A stretch of DNA of 64,000 bases from Schlesneria sp. (GTDB lineage: Bacteria; Planctomycetota; Planctomycetia; Planctomycetales; Planctomycetaceae): contig JAQGHU010000094.1 in assembly GCA_028291515.1 (NCBI GenBank), positions 16,688 to 80,687 of the forward strand, given 5' to 3'. Position numbers and translations under genes: made by a program. Positions 1 to 10,100 of the stretch are shown one piece after another (positions within the stretch are counted from its first letter, which is position 1; every line of letters starts with the position of its first letter). A model generated the notes under the pieces. It did not search any database. It was not told where the DNA came from and was given only the letters and a program-made list of their open reading frames with translations.

Positions 1-556
1 CGAGCGACACGCGCCGCAAGAACACGGGATCAGAGACCAGTTGCGGGCGTTCGATGTGGTGACCTGCCAGATACGCATCGATAATTCGATCGACTGGGTT
101 CTGGCGTCCGTTGATCGCCGGTGGCAATTCGACGCGACGCGGCTTGAGCGGCGGCTCATAAGCGGTCGCCTTAAACGCAAAACCGTCTTCCCACTTTATC
201 CCCGCATCGATCCAGGCGGATAGCAACGCGATCTGTTCCGCGGGAACACGATTCCCTTCGGGCGGCATCTGGACCGTCGCGTCGTTGGACTTCAATCGCT
301 GGATCAGATCACTTTTCTCAGCCTTGCCCGGAACAACCGCCTTGCCGACTTCGCCTCCAGCCAGCAGCAGCTCGCGAGTGTTCATCGAGAACCCGCCTTG
401 CTTCTTGTCGCCGGTATGACATTGACCGCAATGTTTTTTCACAATCGGCACAATATCGTGAGCGAAATCGATCTCCGCCCCGTGTGAAACGTTCGGCGCT
501 GCAGACAATATGAGCGTTGCGATCGTGAGCAGAGTGGAGGCATTGGATCGTGTCAT
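1..556 (-). CDS. Planctomycete cytochrome C (PSC1) / DUF1549 protein, 5' part only
   Basis: The reading frame starts at 556 and runs off the left edge, so only about 185 N-terminal residues are present. Residues 1-27 form a signal peptide. A haem-binding CGQCH follows at residues 43-47, and an MPP motif near residue 94 fits the sixth haem ligand seen in PSC1 (cytochrome C) domains. From about residue 150 (NPVDRIIDAYL) the sequence enters what looks like DUF1549. In planctomycetes such proteins continue with DUF1549 and DUF1553 to 700-1100 residues and are usually paired with a DUF1501 protein. They are exported and of uncertain function, probably linked to polysaccharide use or redox chemistry. 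The ATG at 570 is out of frame and closes at once, so 556 is the start. Confidence 0.88.
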   Translation of the reverse strand, partial: MTRSNASTLLTIATLILSAAPNVSHGAEIDFAHDIVPIVKKHCGQCHTGDKKQGGFSMNTRELLLAGGEVGKAVVPGKAEKSDLIQRLKSNDATVQMPPEGNRVPAEQIALLSAWIDAGIKWEDGFAFKATAYEPPLKPRRVELPPAINGRQNPVDRIIDAYLAGHHIERPQLVSDPVFLRRVSL

Positions 557-631
557 CGTGGATTCACCATGTTGCCAAGTCATGAAAGATGCCAAACGTG
601 AAATTTAGCGGTTTCGCATCGCGGCTGATTC

Positions 632-741
632 AACGCAAAGTCGCCAAGGCGCGGAGACGCAAAGGAAGAATCTGATATACCTGACTCACCTGAACTCTCT
701 TGTTTTCCATTGCGTCTCTGCGCCTTTGCGACTTTGCGTTA
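632..741. repeat. Long imperfect inverted repeat in the 557-999 intergenic stretch
   Basis: Arms at 632-668 and 706-741 are reverse complements apart from a few positions. The left arm starts AACGCAAAGTCGCC and the right arm ends GACTTTGCGTT. The spacer is about 37 bases. A related inverted repeat lies at 13651-13766, so this is an interspersed family and not a gene-specific hairpin. It sits between the divergent genes starting at 556 and 1000, so a simple terminator role is unlikely. I see no gene in the rest of the stretch. Confidence 0.75.
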
Positions 742-999
742 AGAACACTCCGCCTGTCACGAGGCGGCGTGGATATGACTTTGACAGAGGACGCCGCCGT
801 CCTTGTGCATGGCCATTTAGCCCAATCGTCCTGATCAGATCATCGCCGATTTCTCTCATGATCATCAATCTCGTGCGAATGTGAAGCCTGCGACGGTAAG
901 TTGTTCTTCGCGGGTGATGGCTGTTCGACGCAAGGCCCGTTAGAATCTGCCCCTTGTTTGCGGGCAGTTGTATTTAGACCGGTCGAGGTTCAAGACAGC

Positions 1000-2046
1000 A
1001 TGACGGATCGACTTCGAGTTGGAATCGTAGGGGCAGGCGACAACACCCGGCGGCGGCACATTCCCGGTTTGCGAGCGGTCGCGGGGGTCGAACTGGTTGG
1101 CGTCGCCAATCGAACGGCCGAGTCCACCGAGCGTGTTGCGAACGAATTCGGCATTCCGACTCGCTATTCCCATTGGCAGGCCCTGGTCGCGGATGATCAG
1201 ATCGACACGGTTGTCGTCGGCACCTGGCCCAATCTGCATGCGGAAGTGACCTGCGCGGCTCTGGCGGCTGGCAAGCATGTTCTGTGCGAAGCGCGGATGG
1301 CTCGCAATGTCGCGGAAGCGCGCAGCATGGCCGCTGCAGCACAAGCTCGCCCCGACAAAGTGGCGATGCTGGTCCCCAGTCCGTTCGGTCTTGAGTGTGA
1401 CACCGAAATCGAACTGCTGCTGTTCCGAAACTTCATCGGCGATCTGCGTGAAGTGGTCGTGATCGGGGCGGACGATCAGTTTCATGACTACACCAAATAC
1501 CTGCACTGGCGACAGGACGCCGCGATTAGCGGCTTGAACGTCCTGACCCTGGGCATCCTGCACGAAACACTCTCTCGCTGGGTGCCTCAGCCGACCCGAG
1601 TCTACGCGCAGACGCAGATCTTCGAACCGGTCCGTCCCAATCCGCATGGTTCGGGCAATCTCGCCGTTACGGTCCCCGACAGCGTGCAAATCCTGACTCA
1701 GTACGCCAATGGGGCTCGTGGGATTTACCACTTCAGTGGAACCGCGCTGCAGGGACCGGGGAAACAAATCCATCTGTTCGGCAGCCTGGGAACGATCAAG
1801 ATCGTCTTCGGCGAGCACGACCGCGTCTTCGTCGGTCGCAAGGTCGACTCTGAACTGCGCGAGATCACGATTCCCCCCGAAAAGCTCGGCGGCTGGCGAG
1901 TCGAAGCGGAATTCATCGCAGCCATACGAGGCGAAGAAAAAGTCCGCCGCACCGACTTGGCCGCCGGCCTGCAATACATGGAATTCACAGAAGCCGTCGC
2001 ACACAGTTCCCAAAGCGGTCAGGCCGTCAGCTTGCCACTGTCGTAG
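1000..2046 (+). CDS. Gfo/Idh/MocA-family oxidoreductase
   Basis: A 348-residue protein with an N-terminal Rossmann fold: VGIVGAGDN at residues 6-14, then a HIPGL motif. This is the NAD(P)-binding pattern of the Gfo/Idh/MocA family, which oxidises sugars or inositols and related substrates. A C-terminal alpha/beta domain follows from about residue 125. At residues 97-101 the usual EKP motif, whose lysine is catalytic in the family, reads EARMA, so the lysine is replaced by Arg99 or is absent. The substrate is therefore uncertain and the protein could be non-dehydrogenating. I chose the ATG at 1000 because homology begins there. The frame is open back to 901, but that extension has no recognisable sequence. 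No signal peptide is visible, so it is probably cytoplasmic. It stands alone, followed by a CT microsatellite. Confidence 0.88.
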   Translation: MTDRLRVGIVGAGDNTRRRHIPGLRAVAGVELVGVANRTAESTERVANEFGIPTRYSHWQALVADDQIDTVVVGTWPNLHAEVTCAALAAGKHVLCEARMARNVAEARSMAAAAQARPDKVAMLVPSPFGLECDTEIELLLFRNFIGDLREVVVIGADDQFHDYTKYLHWRQDAAISGLNVLTLGILHETLSRWVPQPTRVYAQTQIFEPVRPNPHGSGNLAVTVPDSVQILTQYANGARGIYHFSGTALQGPGKQIHLFGSLGTIKIVFGEHDRVFVGRKVDSELREITIPPEKLGGWRVEAEFIAAIRGEEKVRRTDLAAGLQYMEFTEAVAHSSQSGQAVSLPLS

Positions 2047-2108
2047 ATCGTTTAACCGCGTGGGCATCGCCCCGCGCGTCAAGGCCACGCATCACCAGCA
2101 CTTCGAAC

Positions 2109-2167
2109 CTCTCTCTCTCTCTCTCTCTCTCTTATCTGTGTTCAATCCGTGTTTCATCCGTGGCTAA
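2109..2167. repeat. (CT)12 microsatellite followed by a short interspersed repeat
   Basis: Twelve CT dinucleotides occupy 2109-2132. They are followed by a segment with repeated ATCCGTG units (TTCAATCCGTG, TTCATCCGTGG). The second part resembles a widespread anonymous intergenic repeat with ATCCGTGTTCATCCGTGG wording. The tract lies 19-77 bases upstream of the ATG at 2186 and could vary in length by slippage. Confidence 0.6.
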
Positions 2168-2185
2168 TGCTCTTTTCTTCTCCTA

Positions 2186-3607
2186 ATGTCCCACGGCCAA
2201 CCATCACCGCCGCTTGACCCGCCGCAGCGATCGCGACTCCGTCGCCTTCTGAATCGGCTGGAAGTCGACAGGGCGGTCTTCTACGCGATCGCGACTCGCG
2301 CCTGGCAGTTTCTGGCGGGTCCGATCTCCATCCTGGTGATCGCCGCCTGCTTTACGCCGCAGTTGCAAGGTTACTTCTACACGTTCGCCAGTCTGATGGG
2401 GATGCAGACACTCGTCGAACTCGGTTTGCACGGGGTCATCATCAACGTCGCCAGTCACGAGTGGTCGCGACTGCATCTGGACGCAAACGGGCACATCCAG
2501 GGCGACGCCGCGGCGATCCATCGTCTGGCGGGATTGAAGCGATTCGTGGCGCGGTGGTATGCCGTCGTGGCAGTGGTCTTCTTTCTTGTCTGCGGCATCG
2601 GCGGAGCGATCTTCCTGAGGTTGCCGTCGGCCGAAGAACCGCAGTCCGACAACGTCGCCTGGATGGCACCGTGGTTTTGCCTTGTGGCTTTGAATGCCTT
2701 GCTGCTGTGGGCGTGGGCGTACACGGCGATCCTGGAAGGCTGCAATCAGGTCATCGTGCTGCATCGAGTCCGCTTGCTGCAGTTCGTGACGGGTAGCTTT
2801 GCCGTCTGGGCCAGCATGATCGCCGGGTTTGGTCTGTGGGCGGCAGTCGTTTCGGTGGCAGTGCGACTGGTCTGGGACCTCTGGCTGATCGCCGTCCGTT
2901 ACCGGGGCTTCTGGCAATCCCTCGCGAACCAACCGGTCGACAAAATTTCGTGGCGTGACGAGATCTGGCCGTTGCAGTGGAAGATGGCTGTCTTCGGTGT
3001 GACGCTGTATCTGGCGTTCGGCCTGTTTAACCCAGTGATGTTCCACTATCACACCAAGGCGATCGCCGGCCAGATGGGGATGACACTCACGATCTTGACC
3101 GCGTTGGAATCGGCCGCCTACGCCTGGGTCCACATCCGCACTCCGCTGTTTGGAAGCTTGGTGGCGCGACGCGACTGGGTCGAGATGGATCGCGTCTTCT
3201 ATCGCCTGACAGCCATTTCGTGGAGTTTCTATCTGCTCGGAGCGATCGGCGTTTGTGTCGGAGTCTGGCTGCTGAATGTTCTCCCGTGGGATCTCACACA
3301 ACGTTTGGCGTCGCGTCTGTTGCCCTTGCTCCCGACGATCATTCTGGCGGTCGCCTACCTCATCCTGCATCTCCCTCGCTGCCAGACAATTTACGTTCGG
3401 GCCCACAAGCAAGATCCTTTCCTGCTCGCCGCAGTCATGTCACACGGACTCATTGCCGCCGCGGTCATCGTCCTGGGGCGAGCGTACGGCCCCATCGGTG
3501 CCGCGTGGGGATTGTTCGCCGTGGTCAGTCTGGTCAATCTGCCATGGTGGACGATGATCTGGATCCGGACCCGCCGCGATTGGCATTCGCCAGCATCAAC
3601 TGCCTGA
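2186..3607 (+). CDS. Multi-span membrane protein, polysaccharide flippase-like
   Basis: A 473-residue integral membrane protein with about 12 predicted hydrophobic segments, the first near residues 45-70 and the last near 440-462. The N-terminus is basic and Pro-rich. The layout (cytoplasmic basic N-terminus, paired helices, large hydrophobic C-terminal half) fits the MOP/Wzx polysaccharide-exporter group, which flips lipid-linked sugars across the inner membrane. I base this on overall pattern, not on a diagnostic motif. No Shine-Dalgarno is obvious before the ATG (the upstream bases are CT-rich). Neighbouring genes give no operon context. A general transporter of unknown substrate is the alternative. 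Confidence 0.72.
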   Translation: MSHGQPSPPLDPPQRSRLRRLLNRLEVDRAVFYAIATRAWQFLAGPISILVIAACFTPQLQGYFYTFASLMGMQTLVELGLHGVIINVASHEWSRLHLDANGHIQGDAAAIHRLAGLKRFVARWYAVVAVVFFLVCGIGGAIFLRLPSAEEPQSDNVAWMAPWFCLVALNALLLWAWAYTAILEGCNQVIVLHRVRLLQFVTGSFAVWASMIAGFGLWAAVVSVAVRLVWDLWLIAVRYRGFWQSLANQPVDKISWRDEIWPLQWKMAVFGVTLYLAFGLFNPVMFHYHTKAIAGQMGMTLTILTALESAAYAWVHIRTPLFGSLVARRDWVEMDRVFYRLTAISWSFYLLGAIGVCVGVWLLNVLPWDLTQRLASRLLPLLPTIILAVAYLILHLPRCQTIYVRAHKQDPFLLAAVMSHGLIAAAVIVLGRAYGPIGAAWGLFAVVSLVNLPWWTMIWIRTRRDWHSPASTA

Positions 3608-3938
3608 AACCCAGGTTAGCCGCGCTGGGCGGGTGGCACGCTCCTGACGCTTTAGGGGTGCTTTGGGAAGGGCGTGGTTTTGGCACCGCAAACTCCCTCT
3701 TCGAAGACTTAGCGGCGTGCCATTCAACTCTCCGGCGAACCCAACTAGCCAGAGAATATCGGTAATCCGAATCGTACAAGCCCAATTCGGCAACAGTCGG
3801 TTGGCTAATCTCTATCCTTCCCGGGCAGCAGATCGACCGCGCCACAATCTTCTTGCAGAATTGGTATAAAAACCGTTGAATGTTTTTAGACATTACGTAT
3901 TAGAAGCGAACTCATGTCGCTAAAAGGGCGGTGGCGAA
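3608..3938. other. Intergenic stretch without a recognisable gene
   Basis: The 331 bases contain short inverted fragments: GGGTGGCACGC near 3631 and GCGGCGTGCC near 3711. These could form a loose stem-loop and may be an interspersed repeat or a weak terminator for the gene ending at 3607. The promoter of the gene at 3939 should lie in the AT-richer part from about 3850. Nothing coding is supported. Confidence 0.4.
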
Positions 3939-5315
3939 ATGTTTCGTCGTTCTCATAACACCGGTTTTCAATCGAAGCCATGGTTCTCATTACCATGTGT
4001 GATTGCTCTTGTCGTCGTTTGTGGAGCCTCGCCAAGACTTGTGTCGGCAGATGATTTGAGGCCAGACCCGGTTCTCGGCAAACGATTGACGGAGATGTTT
4101 GTTGCGGGGTTCGGTCGGGGCACGACTGCGCTGAAATCCGCGCAGCGGCAATATGACTCGGCGAAAGATCAATCTCCCAAAGATCCTCGCGTGGACTACG
4201 CCTACGGACTGGTCCTCCTGAAGCAATTAAAGAACAAAGAGGCCCTGGAGCACTTCCAGTTGGCAACCGCGGTCGATGGTCCGGAGTTCTGGCCGGCCTG
4301 GCAAGCACTGGCGTGGTCGCATTTCATCGCCAAGGATTATTCGTCCGGATACAGCCGACTGACTGAATTCGCCAAACGGCTATCGCGCTCGCAGGCAGAT
4401 CTGGTCGAACGCGAACAGGAAGCCGAATGGATCGGCCAGGTACTGGCTGCGTTGCAGAAATCGGTCGACACCGTGAAGCAGCGCGAAGCGCTGTTGCGGG
4501 AAGATGAAACGCTCGCTGAAATCCTGGGGCCAGATCTGAATCCGGCCGTCGCCCGCGGAAAATCGAGCGTCCATGCGATGCATGCCCTGATGGAAGGGGA
4601 TGTCCAGCAGGCTCGTGAAATCGCTCAGGCGAAAGAAGAAAAAGAACACGCCGAACGAGAAAAACAAGTTGCCAAAGACTTCGAAGCCTCCACCGAGAAA
4701 CGCGAAGCCCTCAAGAAGACCGCCGAAGATGCGAAGAAGTATCTGGACCAGCAGTTGGCCGCTTTCGACAAACAGTTGACGCGCCTGGAACGCGACTACG
4801 AGTTTCTGCAGAAGCGAGTGATGTCGATCACGGCCTCGCAACTGCAACTGGGGACAGAGATGAGTCTGTTGTCTCAGCAGTCGGGGGCGCTCAGCAACAA
4901 CAACCGAGGCGGCAACGGACAGTTGGCGCAAGTCTACCAGCAACGGATGAGCGTCCTGGAGATCCAGCAGATCCGCTACCAGTTGGACATGGATCAAACA
5001 CTCGCCTCGACCATGGCGGTGTCACAACGAGCCCAAATGGTGGTCGGTCAGCGTAGTGCCGCCGTTCGTCAATACGAGCGAGCCACCGGACAAATTGTGC
5101 AGCAGGACTCAGCCATCGACAAATGGCAGGACCGGCTCAAGAAAGACGGCGAGAAACTGAAGGAACAGCCGAAGCCGAAAGCGGGTCCCGTCGCCAATAA
5201 AATCCAGCAAGCCAGATCATTCCGCACCTACGTCGATCTCGATCTGATTCAGGAACGAGACCGATTGCTCGATTCGTTGGGCATCGCCATGTCCGAAAAG
5301 CCCGACGCCAAATAG
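3939..5315 (+). CDS. Secreted TPR-like coiled-coil protein, unknown function
   Basis: A 458-residue protein with a signal peptide (basic start, hydrophobic core ending near ...SADD at about residue 40). Residues 65-145 look like tetratricopeptide helices (VDYAYGLVLLKQL, then AWQALAWSHF). Residues 215-400 are highly charged and Gln-rich and should form a long coiled coil. It is probably periplasmic. The gene at 5340 follows after only 24 bases on the same strand, so the two are likely co-transcribed and may act together at the envelope. I do not recognise a specific family. The role is open: scaffold, or partner of the Hint-domain protein downstream. Confidence 0.75.
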   Translation: MFRRSHNTGFQSKPWFSLPCVIALVVVCGASPRLVSADDLRPDPVLGKRLTEMFVAGFGRGTTALKSAQRQYDSAKDQSPKDPRVDYAYGLVLLKQLKNKEALEHFQLATAVDGPEFWPAWQALAWSHFIAKDYSSGYSRLTEFAKRLSRSQADLVEREQEAEWIGQVLAALQKSVDTVKQREALLREDETLAEILGPDLNPAVARGKSSVHAMHALMEGDVQQAREIAQAKEEKEHAEREKQVAKDFEASTEKREALKKTAEDAKKYLDQQLAAFDKQLTRLERDYEFLQKRVMSITASQLQLGTEMSLLSQQSGALSNNNRGGNGQLAQVYQQRMSVLEIQQIRYQLDMDQTLASTMAVSQRAQMVVGQRSAAVRQYERATGQIVQQDSAIDKWQDRLKKDGEKLKEQPKPKAGPVANKIQQARSFRTYVDLDLIQERDRLLDSLGIAMSEKPDAK

Positions 5316-5339
5316 TTCAGGTAGAGAAGAGGATGTCTG

Positions 5340-7124
5340 ATGAATCGCGTTGCACAGTGCCTGTCCTGCATTTCATTGATGTTCCTCTTTGGGGCTCATT
5401 CGCTGAATGCGGCGAATCCAGCGACAACGACTGCGGACCTGCAACAAGTGCAGCAACTGCTCAGTCGCGAGGCGCAACCTGAGACGGCAAAAATTGATCG
5501 ACGTCAGGCATTGAACCCTTCCGTGCGTCCCGAAACCGCAGCGAACGTCGCCTGGTGGCAGGCGGGTTTCGTGAAGACCGCGGACGGCTGGCAGTCTGCC
5601 GATTCCGTATCCACCGCAAAGTCCGGCATGGCCATTCTGGACGAGTACCGTACGAAACGCTCGACCGCTGTCAAAACGGTCGCGGGGCAAATGGCCCTGG
5701 CCGACTGGTGCCGAAGTTCGAAACTACCTGATCAAGAGCGGGCGCATCTCACGCAGGTCTTACTGCTCGCACCTGCCGACTTTGATGGCGCTCAGCTTTA
5801 TAAGCGAATGGGTTATCGGCTTGTCGCGGGTCGGTGGTTGACAACGGCAGATCAACGTGATTTGGAAGCCTCGGCGCGTCGCTATCAGGAGCACCTGCGT
5901 GAATGGGCAACCGGTGTGGAGCGAATCAGCCGCAATTGGAATGGGAACGCGAAGCAACGAAAGTTAGCCCAGACCGAGTTGCAGGGAATCGACAATCCCA
6001 CTGCGATTCCTGCATTGGTAATTGCCTCGGGACGAGACGAATCGCTTGCCGTGGCAATTTGCGAGCAGTTGGCGATGCTTCCTTCGTTCGAAGCATCGCA
6101 AGCATTGGCAACGATCGCAGTCCGATCGGATTCATCCGCTGTTCGTCAGGCGGCCGCCGGCAAATTGAAGGGAAGGCGGATTGACGATTTCGCTCCCGCG
6201 TTGCTGGCTGAGATGCGCAGCCCTTTTTTGGCCAACACGTCGACGGGCGTTGGTGGAAAGCCAATGCTGATGATCCGGGAAGAAGCGGATCGATATGTGG
6301 CTGTCGATCCTGTTGTTGTGCCGCTCAATGCGCCGGCCATCACGATTTACTACAGCTGGATACGCGACAGAGTCGTTGGTGTGATGCCTGATCGTCTTAC
6401 TGCTCGTCGGTCGAACGACTTGGATCGTGGCCTCGATGACGCGAGGGAGGGATTGCAAATCCAGATCGATGACGAAAATGATCGTGCTGAAGAATACAAT
6501 CAGCGCGCTGCTGCGGTCTTAGCCCAGGTCACTTGCCAGGAACTGTCTCTGGATCCCACGTATTGGTGGGCCTGGTGGAGTCTATATACTGGAACCCAGC
6601 CCATTCCAAAGAAATGCCAGCTTGTCAGGAAGGGAGTTTATGTTCCGCAGGAAATTCGCGTTGTCCGCTGCAGTTGCCTGACAGCCGGAACGCCGATTTG
6701 CACCAGACAAGGCTTCGTTGCCATTGATCAGATCCAGGTCGGTGACGAAGTCCTGTCAAAGAACATCAACACGGGCGAAATCGACTATCGTCCCGTCCTC
6801 CAAACGACCGAGCGACAACCGGTCTCGGTGACGAAGTTTGTCGTGGCGGGCTCGACCATCACTGCCAGTGAAGGGCACCATTTCTGGGTCAGCGGGACCG
6901 GCTGGTCGAAGACCCGCGAACTGGCCGCAGGGCAACCGATTCATACAGCGACGGGAATGTCGCGCATTGAGTCCGCCGGACCCGAATCACAACCCGCCTC
7001 GGTCTATAACCTGATCGTGGCCGACTTCCACACCTATTTCGTCGGCCCAGGGATGATCCTCAGCCACGACGTGATGCAGCCATCGCCAACAAACGTCAAA
7101 GTCCCAGGCCTTGATGTCGACTGA
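5340..7124 (+). CDS. Secreted HEAT-like protein with a C-terminal Hint (intein-like) domain
   Basis: A 594-residue protein. Residues 1-24 are a signal peptide; residues 25-300 are helical with HEAT-like stretches (for example around 215-275). Residues 446-577 form a Hint domain. It opens with C446-LTAGTPI (the splice-site Cys block A), continues with VGDEVLSKN and a mid-domain ASEGHHFWV (block B-like His), and ends with DFHTYFVGPGMILSHD (blocks F and G, His576-Asp577). In Hint domains this chemistry performs self-cleavage, N-S acyl shift or splicing. Here only about 17 residues follow, and the usual terminal Asn is Asp, so C-terminal cleavage may be slow or lost. Such BIL/Hint modules occur in secreted and polymorphic-toxin proteins. 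A GAGGATG Shine-Dalgarno supports the ATG at 5340. It is probably co-transcribed with the coiled-coil gene ending at 5315. Confidence 0.82.
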   Translation: MNRVAQCLSCISLMFLFGAHSLNAANPATTTADLQQVQQLLSREAQPETAKIDRRQALNPSVRPETAANVAWWQAGFVKTADGWQSADSVSTAKSGMAILDEYRTKRSTAVKTVAGQMALADWCRSSKLPDQERAHLTQVLLLAPADFDGAQLYKRMGYRLVAGRWLTTADQRDLEASARRYQEHLREWATGVERISRNWNGNAKQRKLAQTELQGIDNPTAIPALVIASGRDESLAVAICEQLAMLPSFEASQALATIAVRSDSSAVRQAAAGKLKGRRIDDFAPALLAEMRSPFLANTSTGVGGKPMLMIREEADRYVAVDPVVVPLNAPAITIYYSWIRDRVVGVMPDRLTARRSNDLDRGLDDAREGLQIQIDDENDRAEEYNQRAAAVLAQVTCQELSLDPTYWWAWWSLYTGTQPIPKKCQLVRKGVYVPQEIRVVRCSCLTAGTPICTRQGFVAIDQIQVGDEVLSKNINTGEIDYRPVLQTTERQPVSVTKFVVAGSTITASEGHHFWVSGTGWSKTRELAAGQPIHTATGMSRIESAGPESQPASVYNLIVADFHTYFVGPGMILSHDVMQPSPTNVKVPGLDVD

Positions 7125-7142
7125 GCGACCTTGCTTCTGAGC

Positions 7143-7185
7143 GGGGGACGTAAGTCCCCTGGTTTATTCTTGGGGCGTGAGCCCC
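7143..7185. terminator. Two short GC hairpins between convergent genes
   Basis: Hairpin one is GGGGAC-GTAA-GTCCCC (7144-7159). Hairpin two is GGGGC-GTGA-GCCCC (7172-7185). They sit between the converging genes ending at 7124 and 7193 and could terminate both. The GGGGACTTACGTCCCC wording is also a common interspersed repeat in planctomycete genomes, so the role is inferred. Confidence 0.5.
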
Positions 7186-7192
7186 TCTATTC

Positions 7193-10100
7193 CTACCAAA
7201 TGAACTGCAAGCCGCCGTTGCCACTGTGGCTGATCGCTTGATCGGACGTGACAAGGTCGTAGCCGATGTAGGTGCCGACATTGCGGGTGACGATCGTGTT
7301 AACCCCGACGCCGTACTGGCCAAAGTTGCGGCCGAGTTGATTGCCGGCCGTGGTGAAGGTGCTGCCGGCGATGCCCGAGAAGTTCGCCGTGACCAGGCGG
7401 TCGACGTTGCAAAATTCGTAGCCGTAGCGAGCTTGCAGCGTCGGGATCACCATCATCTGGGCGACCGGTGTGGGGCGAACAAATCGCAGGCCGAGCGAGC
7501 CGCGGCAGGAATCCGTGCCACTGCCGCCGACGGTAAGTCCCGCCCCTCCCGCACCGCTTTCTGTGAAGGCATTTTGACTGAGGTGGATGTATTGCAGCCC
7601 GACCGACGGCTGGATATCCCACGCACCCCAGCGATGCATCAGGCCCGATTCGACATACGAACTGAGTTGATAGCCGTCATAGTCGCCGCGAGCGGTGAGA
7701 CTTGTCGGTAGTAACCGAGTCGTATCGTAGGCCTCATGGGAATAGCCAAGAATTCCGTAGGTATAACGGTTGTCGACGACACGCGTAGCATATAGGCCTG
7801 CCTGGAGCGAGCTGACATTGGCAGATTGTGCCTGCGAGTCGGTGCGGACTTGCGAACCCGCATACCCTCCCGCGACGCCGACGATCGTGTTCTCGCCAAC
7901 GTAGTGATCAATGCCGAACGACGTGCCGCTGTAGCCATAGTTGAAGCCTTGAGCATTGCCGTTCGACGACGCCTGGCCCCCAAGTCCATAGCCCCCGACC
8001 CACGCGTAGTTTCTCGACTGGGTCCGTCGTGACATCGGCGGTGCAGCGCCGTTCTGGTACGAGCCAGACCTCGCCGAACCGTTTGGGTCTGTAAATGAGA
8101 CCAGCTGAAACGTGTTGTTCGACTCGTTGTGTGAAAACGGATCGGCACTCGCATCGCGGCCTCGACCGTCGGCGTCGACCAGCCCGAACGCTTGCACCGC
8201 GCCACCGTAGGGACGGAGGCGATTACCGATGGAGCCGAGCCAGTTGTCCGTGCATTGCAATCCGACAGACGACAGCGTGCCGAACAGTTCACCATTCATC
8301 TGGCTGAGTGCGTTGCTCAACTGTGAGTCGTTCATGGTCGTCATCGAAGTGAAGATCGACTGCAATTGCGGATTGGCTGTCATGATCGCGCTATTGAGTC
8401 CCACGCCGGTCTGGTATTGATTGGACGTGCGAGCGGAGCTGAGCAGATCGAACTGCGACACGATCAGTAGGACATCGTTGCCGACATAATCGAGCGCGAC
8501 GCTGGCATAAGGATTGAAGCCGCTCCAGGTCGGGTCATTGAAGCGGCCGACGACACCGTCACCGGCGGAAAGAATCGTGTAGACATGCCGTCCTGAATAG
8601 TTGCCCGGTGCGGCGACGACCCGCACGTCGCTACCTTCGGGACTCAGATAGGCTGTCCTCGAAACGTCAATCTTGTCGCTCTTATTGGCGGCGTTGATGT
8701 CGACTTCGTAGACGCTACTCGTCCCTTGAACGTAGTCGCCGTTGATGTGCAGGGTCCCAATCGAGTTGCCTGGAGCGATCTTGCCGTACACTTCGACCGC
8801 GCCTGAGATATTGCCGCTGACATTGATGGTGCCGTTGCCTGTGAGCGTCCCGTCATTGGCGATGTAGACGTCACCGTTAAGCTGGCCATTGACGTTGATC
8901 AGGCCGCTGATCGTCGCGGCATCGCCGTAGAGAATGCCTCCGGCATTGACGTTCAGGGTCCCTCGATTGGTAATGGTCTGGCCCGACAAGATCCCGTTGA
9001 CCGTGAGCGTTCCCTGATCGACGATGTTGCTGATGCCGCTCAGGTTGCCGTCAATCACCAGCGTCCCGGTGTCGACCAGGGTGCCGCCAACATAGTTGCT
9101 GGTACCAGAGAGGATCAGCGTCCCGAGTCCCTCTTTAATGATGCCCACGCCATAGTTGACCCCGTCGTTGTTGCCAATCGGGGAAGCGAACGTCAGCGAT
9201 TTATCGGCGCCGATATTGAATGTGGTTGTTACTCCACTCATGACGTAGAGGTTGCTACCGTCAGCAGATCCCAAGCCGCCATCGCCGAGGCTCTTGCCCG
9301 CCTTGACGGTGTTGTCGGAAAACGTGACGTCGTCGATGATGGTGATATTGGCACCCGCTGCAGCAAACAGTGCACCGCCAAATGCTGCGCCGCCACCGCC
9401 TCCACCATAGGTCGCAGTTCCCGCCGTATCGCCTCCATTACCACCACCAAAACTACTGGTGCCTGGCGTGCCGAAGTAATCGCCGAAGGCCCCGCCGCCT
9501 CCACCACCAAAGCCGCCGGTTCCGCCGTTGAATAGTCCGGCTCCGCCACCACCGCCGAACCCACCTGTTCCGCCGGTCCCTCCCAGCGATCCTCCGCCAC
9601 CACCGAAGAGCCCGCCCGTTCCGCCGTTACCACCGAGTCCACCGCCAGCACCGCCGCCGCCACCATTCAGGCCACCGGCTCCACCGCTGGCGTTGACGGC
9701 ACCACCGCCACCACCTCCGGTTGTTCCGTCGCTGCCATTCACACTGGGAGTGCTCGACCCGTTTCCGCCACCGTCACCCGCGAGACCACCGCTGCTACCC
9801 GGGCCACCAGCCGCTGTCGTTCCGCCACCTCCGCCACCAGTAGAATTGTCGCTCGCGCCACCCTTCTGCAACTGACCGCCTCCGCCAGCCCCGCCATCGC
9901 CGGATGACATCCCGCCGGCACCATAGAGACCCCCACCTCCTCCGCCCCCATTGGAGCCGTTGGTGCTGCCACCACTTCCACCGAGACCGCCGCCACCTCC
10001 CGCGCCGTTTCCTCCGAGACCACCCGCGCCCCCTTCGGCCGAATTGCCGAGAAAGCTGACGTGCTTCAACGTGAGCGAAGCACTGGAATTCACAAACACC

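Noticed and set aside
940..2088. Long minus-strand open frame opposite the oxidoreductase gene
   Set aside because: It mirrors the real gene; its translation is rich in Arg, Asp and Gln without family patterns. High-GC codon use opens such antisense frames.
2204..3412. Long minus-strand open frame opposite the flippase-like gene
   Set aside because: The plus-strand frame has clear membrane helices; the antisense product is a charged low-complexity shadow.
9480..10060. Apparent Pro-rich proteins on the plus strand
   Set aside because: These are the complement of the Gly-rich autotransporter passenger.
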